Position numbers and translations under genes: made by a program
Notes under the pieces: model-generated
The model's database searches: none
The model's input: only the letters and a program-made list of their open reading frames with translations
Told to the model about the DNA's origin: nothing
In this document: one piece after another, positions 32,914 to 42,211 of the stretch
Numbering within the stretch: the stretch's first letter is position 1
Layout of the letters: the number at the start of each line of letters is the position of its first letter
Assembly: GCA_963929535.1 (NCBI GenBank)
Contig: CAWVIZ010000003.1
Span: 186,001-250,000, forward strand
DNA: 64,000 nt
Reading direction: 5' to 3'
From: Pullilachnospira sp963929535
GTDB taxonomy: Bacteria; Bacillota; Clostridia; Lachnospirales; Lachnospiraceae

Positions 32914-34176
32914 ATGCAGCTTTCTTTACATAATGGAAGCGCTTCCGGCGTGACTGTTGTTTCCAATATTTTTCTGGATTATTATATGCCCCGGGCCAAC
33001 GGGGAATTTGTCAAAATTTATCTGTATCTGCTCCGCTGTCTGACCGGGGAACAGGCGGATCTGACACTGGCGTCCGTGGCGGATACTTTCCGCTGCACAG
33101 AGACCGATATCCTCCGGGCGCTTCACTATTGGGAAGAGGAGCGGCTCCTGGTACTGTCCGGCAACGCTTCCACCCAGACTTCCGTGGATTTTCTGGAGCC
33201 CATGGTCCCTGAGGGAATGACCGTTTCCGGCAGAGGGACCGCTTCCTGGTCCAGACAGACAGATACCGCCCCTCAGGGAGGCCAGGCTTCCGCTTTGGAA
33301 GCGGGGGAGAATTCCGCTTCTTCCGGCGCAGGGAAAAGCAGCCAGGAGTACCGGGTATCCAATGCCGGAGAATACAGAAGAACCCCCACCGCTTCCAGGG
33401 TTTCTTTCCCGGAAGATGACGCGGGATATTCCGGCAGTCCGGTCTCAAAAGAAAACAGCGGGGGAACCCGGTTTACGGAAGAACTGTCCGGCGAGACTTC
33501 CACAGGCAAGCTGAGTCCGGACCGGGTACGTCAGTTAAAGGAAAATGAAGATATCGTCCAGCTTCTTTTTATTGCGGAACAGTATCTGGGGAAGGCCCTG
33601 TCCCCTTCGGAAACCTCCAGGATCCTTTATTTTTATGAGGAGCTGCATTTTTCCGCTGATCTGGTGGAATACTTGATCGAGTACTGTGTATCCAAGGGCA
33701 GCAAGAGCATCCGGTATATGGAGAAAGTGGCGCTGGCCTGGCATGAGGCGGGGATCACCACAGTCTCCATGGCCAGACAGGAGACCTCCGCTTATCACAA
33801 GAATTATTTTTCCATACTGAAAGCTTTCGGCATCAGCAACCGGAATCCGGTGCAGTCAGAGATCAATACCATGAATCACTGGCTGAATGACTACGGTTTC
33901 ACCATGGACATTATCACCGAGGCCTGTTCCCGCACCATTGCCCAGACAGGAAAGGTGAACTTCCGTTACGCGGATGGGATCCTGTCCAAGTGGAAGCAAA
34001 AGGGAGTCCGCCATCTCACCGATATCCAGGCGCTGGATACCCTGCACCGGCAGGCCCAGGCGGACAAAGCGGAGCAGAAAAACAAAAAATCCGCATCCTC
34101 CAATAAGTTCAACAATTTCCATCAGAGAGATTATGATTTTGAGGAACTGGAGAAACAGCTTCTGAATCGGCAGTGA
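32914..34176 (+). CDS. dnaD: DnaD-type replication initiation protein
   Basis: 420 residues. An N-terminal winged-helix-like DnaD domain (ANGEFVKIYLYLLRCLTGEQ; LASVADTFRCTETDILRAL) is joined by a long Ser/Gly/Glu-rich linker (about 108-210) to a C-terminal DnaB/DnaD DDBH2 domain ending in the F.YADGILSKWKQKGV signature (about 350-365). These proteins help load the replicative helicase at origins. The linker is unusually long. Followed after 113 bp by a DnaI-like loader. ATG at 32914 follows AAGGAGAGG. Confidence 0.9.
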   Translation: MQLSLHNGSASGVTVVSNIFLDYYMPRANGEFVKIYLYLLRCLTGEQADLTLASVADTFRCTETDILRALHYWEEERLLVLSGNASTQTSVDFLEPMVPEGMTVSGRGTASWSRQTDTAPQGGQASALEAGENSASSGAGKSSQEYRVSNAGEYRRTPTASRVSFPEDDAGYSGSPVSKENSGGTRFTEELSGETSTGKLSPDRVRQLKENEDIVQLLFIAEQYLGKALSPSETSRILYFYEELHFSADLVEYLIEYCVSKGSKSIRYMEKVALAWHEAGITTVSMARQETSAYHKNYFSILKAFGISNRNPVQSEINTMNHWLNDYGFTMDIITEACSRTIAQTGKVNFRYADGILSKWKQKGVRHLTDIQALDTLHRQAQADKAEQKNKKSASSNKFNNFHQRDYDFEELEKQLLNRQ

Positions 34177-34289
34177 AGCCTGTGGACTGGATGATTGCAC
34201 TGTATTCCGTGGACAATCCGCCAGACAGACATGCCTGTATGACCATCTGCCGCGGGACTTTTGACTGATTATCAGAGAGGAGATTTGCC

Positions 34290-35282
34290 GTGCCTTTAAA
34301 AAATTCACAGTATGACGCGCTGATGCGCCAGTACAATGACCGCCAGCTACATAATAAGCACGATCTGGATCTGCGGGTGGAGAAGGCCTATAAGGAAATT
34401 CCCCGGCTGGCCCAAATCGACCGGGAGATTGCCGCAGTCAGTATGAAGAAGGCCCGGCTGCTTCTGGGCGAGACGTCCGGAGAGGATTTCAATCTGGAGG
34501 AGCAGATCAGCGCACTGTCCCGGGAGAGAGCGGATCTGCTGGCCTCTCACGGCTTTCCGCCGGATTATCTGCAGATGCGCTATACCTGTCCCCTCTGCCG
34601 CGATACAGGATATGTGGACAACCGGCGGTGCATCTGTTTTCAGAAGGCGGCTATCGACCTTCTCTATACCCAGTCCAACATCCGGGAGATACTTCAGACC
34701 GAGAATTTCGATCATTTTTCCTTTGCATATTATTCCGATGAGATCCGCAACCCGGTCACCGGGCTGACAGCCCTCCAGACAGCCAGGGCCGCGGTGAAAA
34801 AATCCAGGGAATTTATCAGGAATTTTGATACTGCCTTTGAGAATCTGTTTTTTTACGGTGATACGGGAGTGGGGAAGACCTTTCTCTCTCACTGTATTGC
34901 CAGGGAGCTGATCGATACGGCTCACTGCGTGATCTATTTTTCCGCCTTTGATCTTTTTGATATGTTCGCCCGGAGTACTTTTTCGGATTCTCCGGAGGCG
35001 GAGGATATGAACCGTTATATCTTTGACTGCGATCTTCTGATCATTGATGATCTGGGGACAGAGCTGACCAACAGCTTTGTGGCTTCTCAGCTTTTTCTCT
35101 GCATCAATCAGAGGATAATGCATAAAAAATCCACAATCATCTCTACCAACCTGACCCTGGAAAATTTTAAGGAAACATATTCTGAAAGAATCTTCTCCAG
35201 GATCTCCAGCAGCTATACGATGATCAAACTCATCGGTAACGACATCCGCATTCAGAAAAAATTTTTAACAGGAGGAAATTAA
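34290..35282 (+). CDS. dnaI: DnaI/DnaC-like helicase loader ATPase
   Basis: 330 residues. The N-terminal half is helical and ends in a Cys cluster (CPLCRDTGYVDNRRCIC, about 92-108) like the zinc-binding part of DnaI. An AAA+ domain follows with Walker A GDTGVGKTFLS (about 191) and Walker B LLIIDDLGTE (about 249). With DnaD it would load the replicative helicase. Starts with GTG at 34290 after AGAGGAG. The prs ribosome site lies inside its last codons, so prs is coupled. Confidence 0.9.
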   Translation: MPLKNSQYDALMRQYNDRQLHNKHDLDLRVEKAYKEIPRLAQIDREIAAVSMKKARLLLGETSGEDFNLEEQISALSRERADLLASHGFPPDYLQMRYTCPLCRDTGYVDNRRCICFQKAAIDLLYTQSNIREILQTENFDHFSFAYYSDEIRNPVTGLTALQTARAAVKKSREFIRNFDTAFENLFFYGDTGVGKTFLSHCIARELIDTAHCVIYFSAFDLFDMFARSTFSDSPEAEDMNRYIFDCDLLIIDDLGTELTNSFVASQLFLCINQRIMHKKSTIISTNLTLENFKETYSERIFSRISSSYTMIKLIGNDIRIQKKFLTGGN

Positions 35283-35283
35283 C

Positions 35284-36468
35284 ATGGCTCAAGAAAAAGC
35301 AAATGCTCTGCAGAAGCTTCCCGTGGGAAGGCTGGGGATCATCTCCCCCTACAGCTGTGAATCCCTTGGCAGAAAGGTGGACAACTATCTGGTTCAATGG
35401 AGAAAGGGAAGTCAGAGCGATCCGGGTTCTTCCCTGCACCTGGACGGATATGAGAGAGACACCTATCTGATCAAATCAGAGCTCCCCCGTTTCGGTTCCG
35501 GAGAAGCTAAGGGAATCCTTCAGGAATCTGTCCGGGGAGACGATATCTACATCCTGACAGATGTACTCAACTACAGCCTGACCTACAAGGTTGGCGGACA
35601 TATCAATCATATGTCCCCGGACGATCACTTTCAGAACCTGAAACGGGTGATCGCTGCCATTGCCGGCAAAGCCCGCCGGGTCAATGTGATCATGCCTTTC
35701 CTGTATGAGAGCCGCCAGCACAAGCGTTCCGGCCGGGAGTCACTGGACTGCGCCATCGGCCTTCAGGAACTGATCGCCATGGGAGTGGAGAATATCATCA
35801 CCTTCGACGCCCATGATCCCAGGATCCAGAACGCGATTCCCCGCTATGGCTTTGAGACTGTGCAGCCCGCCTACCAGTTCATCAAAAACCTGCTGCGGAA
35901 TCAGCCGGATCTGAAGCTGGACAAGGATCATCTGATGGTGATCAGCCCGGATGAGGGCGGTATGAGCCGTGCTATCTATCTGGCCAACAACCTGGGGGTG
36001 GATATGGGTATGTTTTACAAACGCCGGGATTACTCCACCATCGTGGACGGCAGGAATCCCATTGTGGCTCATGAATTTCTGGGAGCGGATGTCCGGGGCA
36101 AGGATATGATCGTCATTGACGATATGATCTCCTCGGGAGACAGCATGCTGGAAGTGGCCCAGCTTCTGAAGGAGCGGGGCGCCGGAAAGATCTTTATGTG
36201 CGCCACCTTCGGTCTGTTCACCAACGGGCTGGACAGATTCGATGAGTTCTATGAGAAGGGGATGTTTGACCGGATCCTGACCACCAATCTGATCTATCAG
36301 GTACCGGAACTGCTGGAACGTCCATATTATGTAAACTGTGATATGAGCAAGTATATCGCCCTGATCATCAACACACTGAACCATGACGATTCCATCAGCA
36401 AGCTCCTGAACCCTGTGGAAAGGATCCAGAAGGTGCTGACCAAATACCGGAATCACGAAAAGATCTGA
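35284..36468 (+). CDS. prs: ribose-phosphate pyrophosphokinase, long clostridial form
   Basis: 394 residues, longer than the usual 315. Makes PRPP for nucleotide, histidine and tryptophan synthesis. Recognisable parts: ITFDAHDPRIQNAI (about 180, matching the metal/substrate DLHA loop), FYKRRDYS catalytic loop and the PRPP-binding VIDDMISSGDSM (about 278). It begins two bases after the dnaI stop. Divergent long forms are common in Clostridia, sometimes next to a standard prs; whether this is the only one cannot be judged here. Confidence 0.9.
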   Translation: MAQEKANALQKLPVGRLGIISPYSCESLGRKVDNYLVQWRKGSQSDPGSSLHLDGYERDTYLIKSELPRFGSGEAKGILQESVRGDDIYILTDVLNYSLTYKVGGHINHMSPDDHFQNLKRVIAAIAGKARRVNVIMPFLYESRQHKRSGRESLDCAIGLQELIAMGVENIITFDAHDPRIQNAIPRYGFETVQPAYQFIKNLLRNQPDLKLDKDHLMVISPDEGGMSRAIYLANNLGVDMGMFYKRRDYSTIVDGRNPIVAHEFLGADVRGKDMIVIDDMISSGDSMLEVAQLLKERGAGKIFMCATFGLFTNGLDRFDEFYEKGMFDRILTTNLIYQVPELLERPYYVNCDMSKYIALIINTLNHDDSISKLLNPVERIQKVLTKYRNHEKI

Positions 36469-36475
36469 TGCTTCC

Positions 36476-36731
36476 TGGGGGTATCCTGCCAGATGGACAC
36501 ACATTCCCGTGTAACAGTTCAGCCTTCCGGCTTCACTGTCACAAAAGCATGCACACAGGCTGCGTTTCTCGCGGCCTGGCGCCCGCAGGTCTCGGGATCC
36601 CGCTGCAAATGCAGCGGGATCTACACTCCGTTTCGGTCGGCGCTAACCATGTGCCACTGGCACACAGCGCCCTCGCGGGACAGTTGAAGGCTGAACTGTT
36701 ACATTCCCGTCCATTTGGCAGGATACCGGGG
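36476..36731. repeat. inverted repeat interrupted by a MITE insertion
   Basis: 21-nt arms at 36476-36496 and 36711-36731 (GGTATCCTGCCAGATGG against CCATTTGGCAGGATACC plus flanking G/C) match with two differences. Without the inserted 192-bp element and one target duplication they would form a hairpin with a short loop between the convergent prs and solenoid genes. Confidence 0.8.
36511..36702 (+). mobile_element. 192-bp MITE-like element with target-site duplication (family 1)
   Basis: Left end GTAACAGTTCAGCCTTC and right end GAAGGCTGAACTGTTAC are perfect 17-bp terminal inverted repeats. Perfect 8-bp direct repeats ATTCCCGT flank it (36503-36510 and 36703-36710). The left end also contains the 32-bp palindrome found elsewhere, and the interior has a GATCCCGCTGC/GCAGCGGGATC hairpin. 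No coding capacity. GTAA ends with 8-bp duplications match the known behaviour of IS66-family transposases, the likely mobiliser (inference). Confidence 0.9.
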
Positions 36732-36733
36732 CT

Positions 36734-37978
36734 TTACAGAATGTACTTATCCGCATTAATAACCTTGGATATGGCAGCATTTCCCATCATTCCCAGATTT
36801 CCCATCATTCCCAGAAAGCCCATGCCATCCTTGCACTCCTCTTCTGTTCCGATCTGGTCCACATTCGTTCCCACCAGCTCCACCGCCGGCTTCTGTTCCT
36901 CGGTGCAGTGTACCTGGGCGCAGTTCCTGATCTTCACAAGATCCAGGATCTTCTGGGGCTCCACATCCTCCTTTATTTTCAGAACCGCGCAGTTTTGAAT
37001 GACTATTCCTTCCGGAGAGGCATCCATCATACTGCTGTTCAGGGTTGCCGAGGAACGATTTTCCAGAATCCTCCCCTTCTCCTCCTCCAGGAGCTCCACG
37101 GAATCACATTCTGTCTCACTGCTTAGGAAGGCCTCCTCCAGTTTTTCCGGAACGCGGACTGTTCCCTTTACCCGGATCTTTTCCACCTGGGAAAGCAGCG
37201 GGGCGCTTTCCTCCTCCAGCGTAAGATTTCCTTTTATATACAGGTTTTTCCCATGGGTTTTCAAAAGCTTTTCATTCAGTTTCGCGTCTGCTCCCACAAA
37301 GGTCATCCCCCGGGGAATCACTTCCATCCTGGAGGTCTCCTCAAAAAGATCCAGAGATTCCTCCGCCCTCTCCTCAGGTACCAGGAACGCAGGCGTAACA
37401 AACCGGATATTCTTCTCCTTCAGCATGGCTATGCCGGCTTCCGGATCCGTCAGACGCACCTCTTTTGCCACATAATATCTTCTTCCCTCTTTGGCTCTCA
37501 GATGGAAATAACGATCCGGCACAAATACAGCCTCCAAAACGGCGCAGTCATCCGGATAAGCCTCCATGCTTCCATTGACAGTAAGATTTTGCAGGCAGCC
37601 AGCCAATGATACCGGGGAAAGAAAATCCCCATTGACAGTGACTGCCCGAAAATTTTCCAGAGTCTCTCTGGCCGCATCCGGACGGATCTCCAGATCTCCG
37701 TTTACCACCAGTACTGAATTCTCAGACACCGCAGCGGCTCCTCCTATCACATAGTTTTCGTTCTGGACGATCACATTGACATCCCCCTCTAGTTCCATCG
37801 TATTATCCGTATTGCACATCACCGGCAGCCGTTCCAGAACTCCCTTGCTCTCCTGAGTCACCAACAGCAGATCTGTATTGATCAAAATATGCTCATAACC
37901 GGACAGATCCTCCTCCTTTGCTTTTCTCGCGTCGCATACATCACAATTGATAATCATAACTTTCTTCTCAGACATCAT
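36734..37978 (-). CDS. unknown protein with repeated beta-solenoid-like VNG motifs, partner of an ECF sigma factor
   Basis: 414 residues, no signal peptide or membrane segment. I do not recognise a named family. It starts with KKVMIINCDVCDARKAKEED and then shows repeated strand-turn units ending in VNG or similar (VLVVNGDLEI; AVTVNGDFLSP; NLTVNGSMEAYP; LYIKGNLTL; IRVKGTVRV), suggesting a solenoid. The end is Gly/Met-rich (GFLGMMGNLGMMGNAA). It is encoded 10 bp downstream of an ECF-type sigma gene on the same strand, so it is a candidate sigma regulator or the main effector. Starts at ATG 37978 or the adjacent ATG at 37975 after AGGAG. Confidence 0.7.
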   Translation of the reverse strand: MMSEKKVMIINCDVCDARKAKEEDLSGYEHILINTDLLLVTQESKGVLERLPVMCNTDNTMELEGDVNVIVQNENYVIGGAAAVSENSVLVVNGDLEIRPDAARETLENFRAVTVNGDFLSPVSLAGCLQNLTVNGSMEAYPDDCAVLEAVFVPDRYFHLRAKEGRRYYVAKEVRLTDPEAGIAMLKEKNIRFVTPAFLVPEERAEESLDLFEETSRMEVIPRGMTFVGADAKLNEKLLKTHGKNLYIKGNLTLEEESAPLLSQVEKIRVKGTVRVPEKLEEAFLSSETECDSVELLEEEKGRILENRSSATLNSSMMDASPEGIVIQNCAVLKIKEDVEPQKILDLVKIRNCAQVHCTEEQKPAVELVGTNVDQIGTEEECKDGMGFLGMMGNLGMMGNAAISKVINADKYIL

Positions 37979-37988
37979 TTTTCTCCTT

Positions 37989-38453
37989 TCATCTACCCAT
38001 GTCCAGCGCGTCTCTCAGATGCTTTCTGGCCGAGGAGAGCCTGGCCCGCACGGTCCCGGGAGGGATATTGAAAAATCTCCCGATTTCCCGGGAAGTGTAT
38101 CCCTCCAGATACCGCATGGCAAAAAGGACACCCTCTGTTCCCGGCAGGCTGTTCAGCAAAAGTTCCCAGTCAATGCTGTTATACTCCGTAATCTCCCGGA
38201 CTGATTCCGGCAGCGTCTCCTGGACAGTCTCAAAGCGCATATGGCGCAGACGATCCCTGTACAGATTCTTTACGGTACGGTAAAACCAGGCTTTTATCTG
38301 CGGCTCCGCCAGTCCCTCCAGCACTGGCAGATTCTCCATGGCCCGTACGAAAGCCTCCTGTACCAGATCCTCCGCAAGCGCAGCATCCTGTGTCATGGTT
38401 CTGCACCAGCCGGTCAGCTCCCCGCGGCAGTTTTTGTAAAACTGTTCTAACAT
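37989..38453 (-). CDS. ECF-type RNA polymerase sigma factor
   Basis: 154 residues. Region 2 (AEDLVQEAFVRAMEN; KAWFYRTVKNLYRDRLR) and region 4 (YTSREIGRFFNIPPGTVRAR, then SSARKHLRDAL) are clear. No membrane or zinc-type anti-sigma gene is adjacent; the only operon partner is the solenoid-like protein that follows after 10 bp. A possible autoregulatory promoter lies about 200 bp upstream. The ATG at 38453 follows GGAGAAACG. Confidence 0.9.
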   Translation of the reverse strand: MLEQFYKNCRGELTGWCRTMTQDAALAEDLVQEAFVRAMENLPVLEGLAEPQIKAWFYRTVKNLYRDRLRHMRFETVQETLPESVREITEYNSIDWELLLNSLPGTEGVLFAMRYLEGYTSREIGRFFNIPPGTVRARLSSARKHLRDALDMGR

Positions 38454-38644
38454 CTCGTTTCTCCTTCCAGCACCGTTCCCCCGGCCTCTCCTGCCATCTT
38501 AAACCTTTTGCCCGGCAGAAGAAGCTGCCTGTGACGGGAAGCGGTCTGTCTTTTCCATCTGCGCCCGGGCTGCGGATAACAGTCCCTCCGCATACAATCG
38601 CCAAAAGAAAAGTACCGGCACTCACTGTTTTTGACTCTTGTACT

Positions 38645-38675
38645 ATTATAACGTTTGAGAACGGGAAAGTGTTGG
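38645..38675 (-). promoter_or_regulatory. candidate promoter of the ECF sigma gene
   Basis: On the minus strand CCAACA (38670-38675), 16 bp, then CGTTATAAT (TATAAT at 38645-38650). The CAAC...CGT pair with this spacing resembles promoters read by many ECF sigma factors, overlapping a vegetative -10. This suggests autoregulation. Confidence 0.4.
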
Positions 38676-38733
38676 AAAAAAGTCAAATGTACATACAAGC
38701 ATGTCCGCTTGGCTCGTTGCCCGCGGGAATAAA

Positions 38734-39630
38734 TCAGCAATGGTTTCTCCTCCCGGCAGGCAGCGCAAGCCTCCCCACCGCCAGATACCCTGCAATGGCT
38801 GTCACCGATGCCTCAATCCCAAAGGCTCCTCCGGTAATGGGGAACCATCTGATATCCGGCACATAGGAGATCAGGGAATATACATCCGCCTTCTCCCCTA
38901 TAAAGAGGATCCCTCCCAGCATAAAGATATTCCACAGCGCGTGAACCGCTCCGCTGTTCCATACAGAATCCCTCTCCAGCGCGATCAGAGAAAACATGAT
39001 CCCCACGCAGGTCCCCGCCGCGCATACCTGCAGAGAGCTGACCGCGTCATATCCTGTTCCGATCATATGCACCGCTCCAAACAGCAGGGAAGGCGCCAGT
39101 ATGGCCGTCTTTCTCCCGGCAGTCCGATCCAGCAGATGCAGGATCACACCCCGAAACACCATTTCTTCCGCAAATCCCGCAGCAATCCCGGTATAAAAGA
39201 CTCCTGCAAAGAGACTGGCCGCCAGCTCCTCCGCTCCCATATCCGAACGGAAAAATTCTCCGGGAAGCAAAAGATTTACAGCCGATACTCCCGCAGGCAG
39301 CAGCACTCCGATCAGCAGCCACTTTTTCCTTATGGAAAAACGTGGGATACCCAGATCCGTAAGACGGCATTTCAGTCCTTTTTCCGCCAGAAGCTTCAGG
39401 AAGCCCAGCAGGAAAGCCAGATACAGGAACCCCGCCGCTCCGTTTCCCAGCCAGATCAATGGCCATACAGGAATATCCCTCTGGATTCCCGGGAAAGAAA
39501 AGGCGGAAACCAGAAGCTTCATCAGAAGCTCCGCCAAAAGCTGCGCCAGCAGCTGAGACAGAATCAGGCTTCCGATGGCTCCCACGGTTCCCGCCACTAC
39601 TTTTCCAACTTCTTTTTTTCTGTTTCTCAT
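38734..39630 (-). CDS. CPBP-family intramembrane protease
   Basis: 298 residues, about eight membrane segments. The ABI/CPBP glutamate motif EEMVFRG (about 163), FGAVHM (about 197) and HALWN (about 241) give the predicted metal-dependent active site within the membrane. Roles range from prenyl-protein processing to bacteriocin immunity; none can be assigned here. The ATG at 39630 follows GGAGGTAGG. Downstream of the ABC exporter cluster on the same strand but separated by 143 bp. Confidence 0.88.
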   Translation of the reverse strand: MRNRKKEVGKVVAGTVGAIGSLILSQLLAQLLAELLMKLLVSAFSFPGIQRDIPVWPLIWLGNGAAGFLYLAFLLGFLKLLAEKGLKCRLTDLGIPRFSIRKKWLLIGVLLPAGVSAVNLLLPGEFFRSDMGAEELAASLFAGVFYTGIAAGFAEEMVFRGVILHLLDRTAGRKTAILAPSLLFGAVHMIGTGYDAVSSLQVCAAGTCVGIMFSLIALERDSVWNSGAVHALWNIFMLGGILFIGEKADVYSLISYVPDIRWFPITGGAFGIEASVTAIAGYLAVGRLALPAGRRNHC

Positions 39631-39773
39631 ATCCTACCTCCTGGTTTTCGGCAGACAGGGCTGATCCTCCCAACGTCCCACAGCCCTCTGCCCTTCTTTT
39701 GCCAGTATAGAAGAATATGGTAAATCAATCGCAAAGCAATTGCCAAGAAAGTATAAAGCCTTCCCTGCCGCTC

Positions 39774-42182
39774 TCAGCATTCCGCCTGCCACAGCCGTTC
39801 CACCAGCGGTTCCTTTGAAAAGCTTCTGGTTGCCGCGCCGGTGATCACCAGAGGAACCAGCAGCAGGATCCCTGCATATCCTGCGGCAAACACTGCAGGG
39901 AAGCGGAACACCATATAAAACGCGCCGTTTCTGAAAAGCATTCCTGTCAGGGCCCAGCCGGCCAGAGTCCCCACAGTCAGAGTAACGGCCAATGTGACCA
40001 GAACCAGCACCAGACTTTCTCCCAGAAGCATTTTCCGGATCTGTCTTCTGCTCATACCGATGGATTCCATCATGGCCAGTTCTCTTTTTCTGGATACGAT
40101 ATTGGTAATCAGCGTGTTCATCATGCTGAGAATGCTGAACATCATGATAAAAACAGAAAGCCCGCTGATCACTCCGAAAATCCGGTCAATGGACTGCTGA
40201 TAACGGACCCTGCGTTCCGCCAGTGTTTCCATCGTAAGCTCCGGCCGGCTGTCAACAAATGTTTCCAGAGCCTGCCCAACCGCTTCCTCCTTTCCGTTTT
40301 CCACAGATACCAGAAGGCCGGAATTCAGACAGTCATAGGACAGCCAGGATTCCAGAACATTCCCGGGCACAACGAACCATCCCTCCAGTTCCCGGTGAGC
40401 CATGCGGAAATCACTGTTTAAGCAGCCCAGAATTTCCATCTCTTTTTCCGCCATGCCGCTCCCGTCGAAATAGTGTAAAGTGATCTTATCCCCCACGCGG
40501 AACCTCCAGCCGTAGATTTCCTCCACCAGATCATTGTTGGTAATAAGGACACCGCCGCCGGATTCCAGCTTCCGAAGATCCAGATCTCCTTCCTCCAGGT
40601 AAGCGTCCAGTCCTTTCAGCTCCCGGGAATCTACAGGAAGCACTGTGTCGGCATTTCCATACTCCTTCCGGGCGGGATAATCATACTGGATGCCGAAATT
40701 CTGAATCTCCTCCACGTTTTTTACTCCCTCTACCCGTCGGATCCGCTCCACGGCGGAAGCGTCCAGAGGATTTTTCGCCTGAAGTCCGCTCATGCCGGTG
40801 TCACTCAGTTCTACCGCATCCTGTCCGTAACTGATCTCAAATTCCGCGTTCTGAAAAACTCCCTGCCTCACATACTGCTCCCGGTCAAAAGAAGACATAT
40901 AGGCAGCGGCAGCCATAAAGAGGATTCCTCCCAGCCCCAGAGACACCATGGTAACCGCTGCCTTTTTCCGGTTTCTGGTAAAATTCATCATCCCCAGACT
41001 CAAAGGTGTAAGCAGCCGGTTTCTGTTCTTTACAGTTCTTCTGTCCTGCTCGTCTCCGGAAACGTAACGCAGCGCTTCCACAGGCGATACGCCCGCGGCG
41101 ATCCCCGCCGGTTTTCTGACGGAAATTCTGACGGCCAGCCAGATGATCCCCAAAACTACCGCGCTCACAGCCAGTGTATGGAGGATATGAAACCCTTCCG
41201 GTATGAGATAATATCCGGCGATACATCCCAGAAGGATTCCCGGAGGCGCCGAACGCCAGAATAACAGGTTTCCTTCCCGGGACACCAATGTTTTTATCTG
41301 CTTTTTTGTCATTCCAAGAGCGGCCATCTGTCCATACTGACGGATTTTTCCTGCCACTGCCAGGTAAAACACACCGTAGATCACCAGGATACAGGCTGCC
41401 AGGATCACCAGCCCCACCAGTCCGTATACTGCCGTTTCCTGCAGATTGACTGTTTTGGAATCCAGAAAAGCCCTGGAAGGCTGGATGTTCTCCTGATCAA
41501 TTCCCGCATTGCTGCCGATCAGGTTCATGGCCTCCCGGCATTCTTCTTCTCCCATTTCAGCTGCCCCGTACAGCTTTGCATATACTTCCCAGGGTACATT
41601 CTTCAGCTGACTTCCTTCCTGCGCGTAAGCCCGCGAGAAAAAGATCACAAACTGTTTTGCCGAGTCATCTCCTTTGGTGATACCGGACACCGTGAAGGTT
41701 TCCGTATTCCCATCATAGAAATCCAGCGTGACCTGGCATCCAACCTCCGGCTGTATTCCCAGTCTGTCAAGGAGCGCGGCAGGAACAGCGATCTCCGATT
41801 CCTGTTCCGGATACTCTCCGCTCACAAGTTCTCCGATCCGGATACGTCCGGACAGCTGGCTCACATAGGCCGGAAGCACCGAAAACCCGTCCATTTCCGA
41901 CAGAATTCCCATCTTCGCCTGCACCTGACAGGCGATACGCTCATCCTTTTCCAGTGCCTGTACCTGCTGCTCCGTCAGGTCCATGTAGCTGACCTCCTGC
42001 TGCCTGTCCAGATTCCGTTTCGTCTGTTCCTGCTGGCCCCACCAGAACATCAGAATGGCCGCAAGCAGCCCGCTGGCCAGCAGGATGGTCAGCATCACAA
42101 ACAGATTCCGCATCCGGCTGGCCCTGACACTCTGACGGGACATATGATTGATCATCCGTTTTGCTATCCTATTTCCGCTCAT
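39774..42182 (-). CDS. FtsX/MacB-type ABC exporter permease
   Basis: 802 residues from ATG 42182 (after AAGGAG); the 80 extra codons upstream in the open frame overlap the next gene and are rejected. N-terminal membrane helix, a large extracytoplasmic domain, a three-helix FtsX core (about 325-450), then a second extracytoplasmic domain and second FtsX core (about 690-800). This duplicated topology is typical of permeases working with LolD/MacB-type ATPases, such as the ATPase encoded at 42978-43652. Substrate unknown; related systems export or sense antimicrobial peptides. Confidence 0.88.
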   Translation of the reverse strand: MSGNRIAKRMINHMSRQSVRASRMRNLFVMLTILLASGLLAAILMFWWGQQEQTKRNLDRQQEVSYMDLTEQQVQALEKDERIACQVQAKMGILSEMDGFSVLPAYVSQLSGRIRIGELVSGEYPEQESEIAVPAALLDRLGIQPEVGCQVTLDFYDGNTETFTVSGITKGDDSAKQFVIFFSRAYAQEGSQLKNVPWEVYAKLYGAAEMGEEECREAMNLIGSNAGIDQENIQPSRAFLDSKTVNLQETAVYGLVGLVILAACILVIYGVFYLAVAGKIRQYGQMAALGMTKKQIKTLVSREGNLLFWRSAPPGILLGCIAGYYLIPEGFHILHTLAVSAVVLGIIWLAVRISVRKPAGIAAGVSPVEALRYVSGDEQDRRTVKNRNRLLTPLSLGMMNFTRNRKKAAVTMVSLGLGGILFMAAAAYMSSFDREQYVRQGVFQNAEFEISYGQDAVELSDTGMSGLQAKNPLDASAVERIRRVEGVKNVEEIQNFGIQYDYPARKEYGNADTVLPVDSRELKGLDAYLEEGDLDLRKLESGGGVLITNNDLVEEIYGWRFRVGDKITLHYFDGSGMAEKEMEILGCLNSDFRMAHRELEGWFVVPGNVLESWLSYDCLNSGLLVSVENGKEEAVGQALETFVDSRPELTMETLAERRVRYQQSIDRIFGVISGLSVFIMMFSILSMMNTLITNIVSRKRELAMMESIGMSRRQIRKMLLGESLVLVLVTLAVTLTVGTLAGWALTGMLFRNGAFYMVFRFPAVFAAGYAGILLLVPLVITGAATRSFSKEPLVERLWQAEC

Positions 42183-42211
42183 AATATTCTCCTTTTCTAT
42201 CCGGTCCCGCC

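Noticed and set aside
36511..36702. Riboswitch or structured leader
   Set aside because: Highly structured, but it lies between convergent genes and has terminal inverted repeats with a target duplication, which fits a mobile element better.
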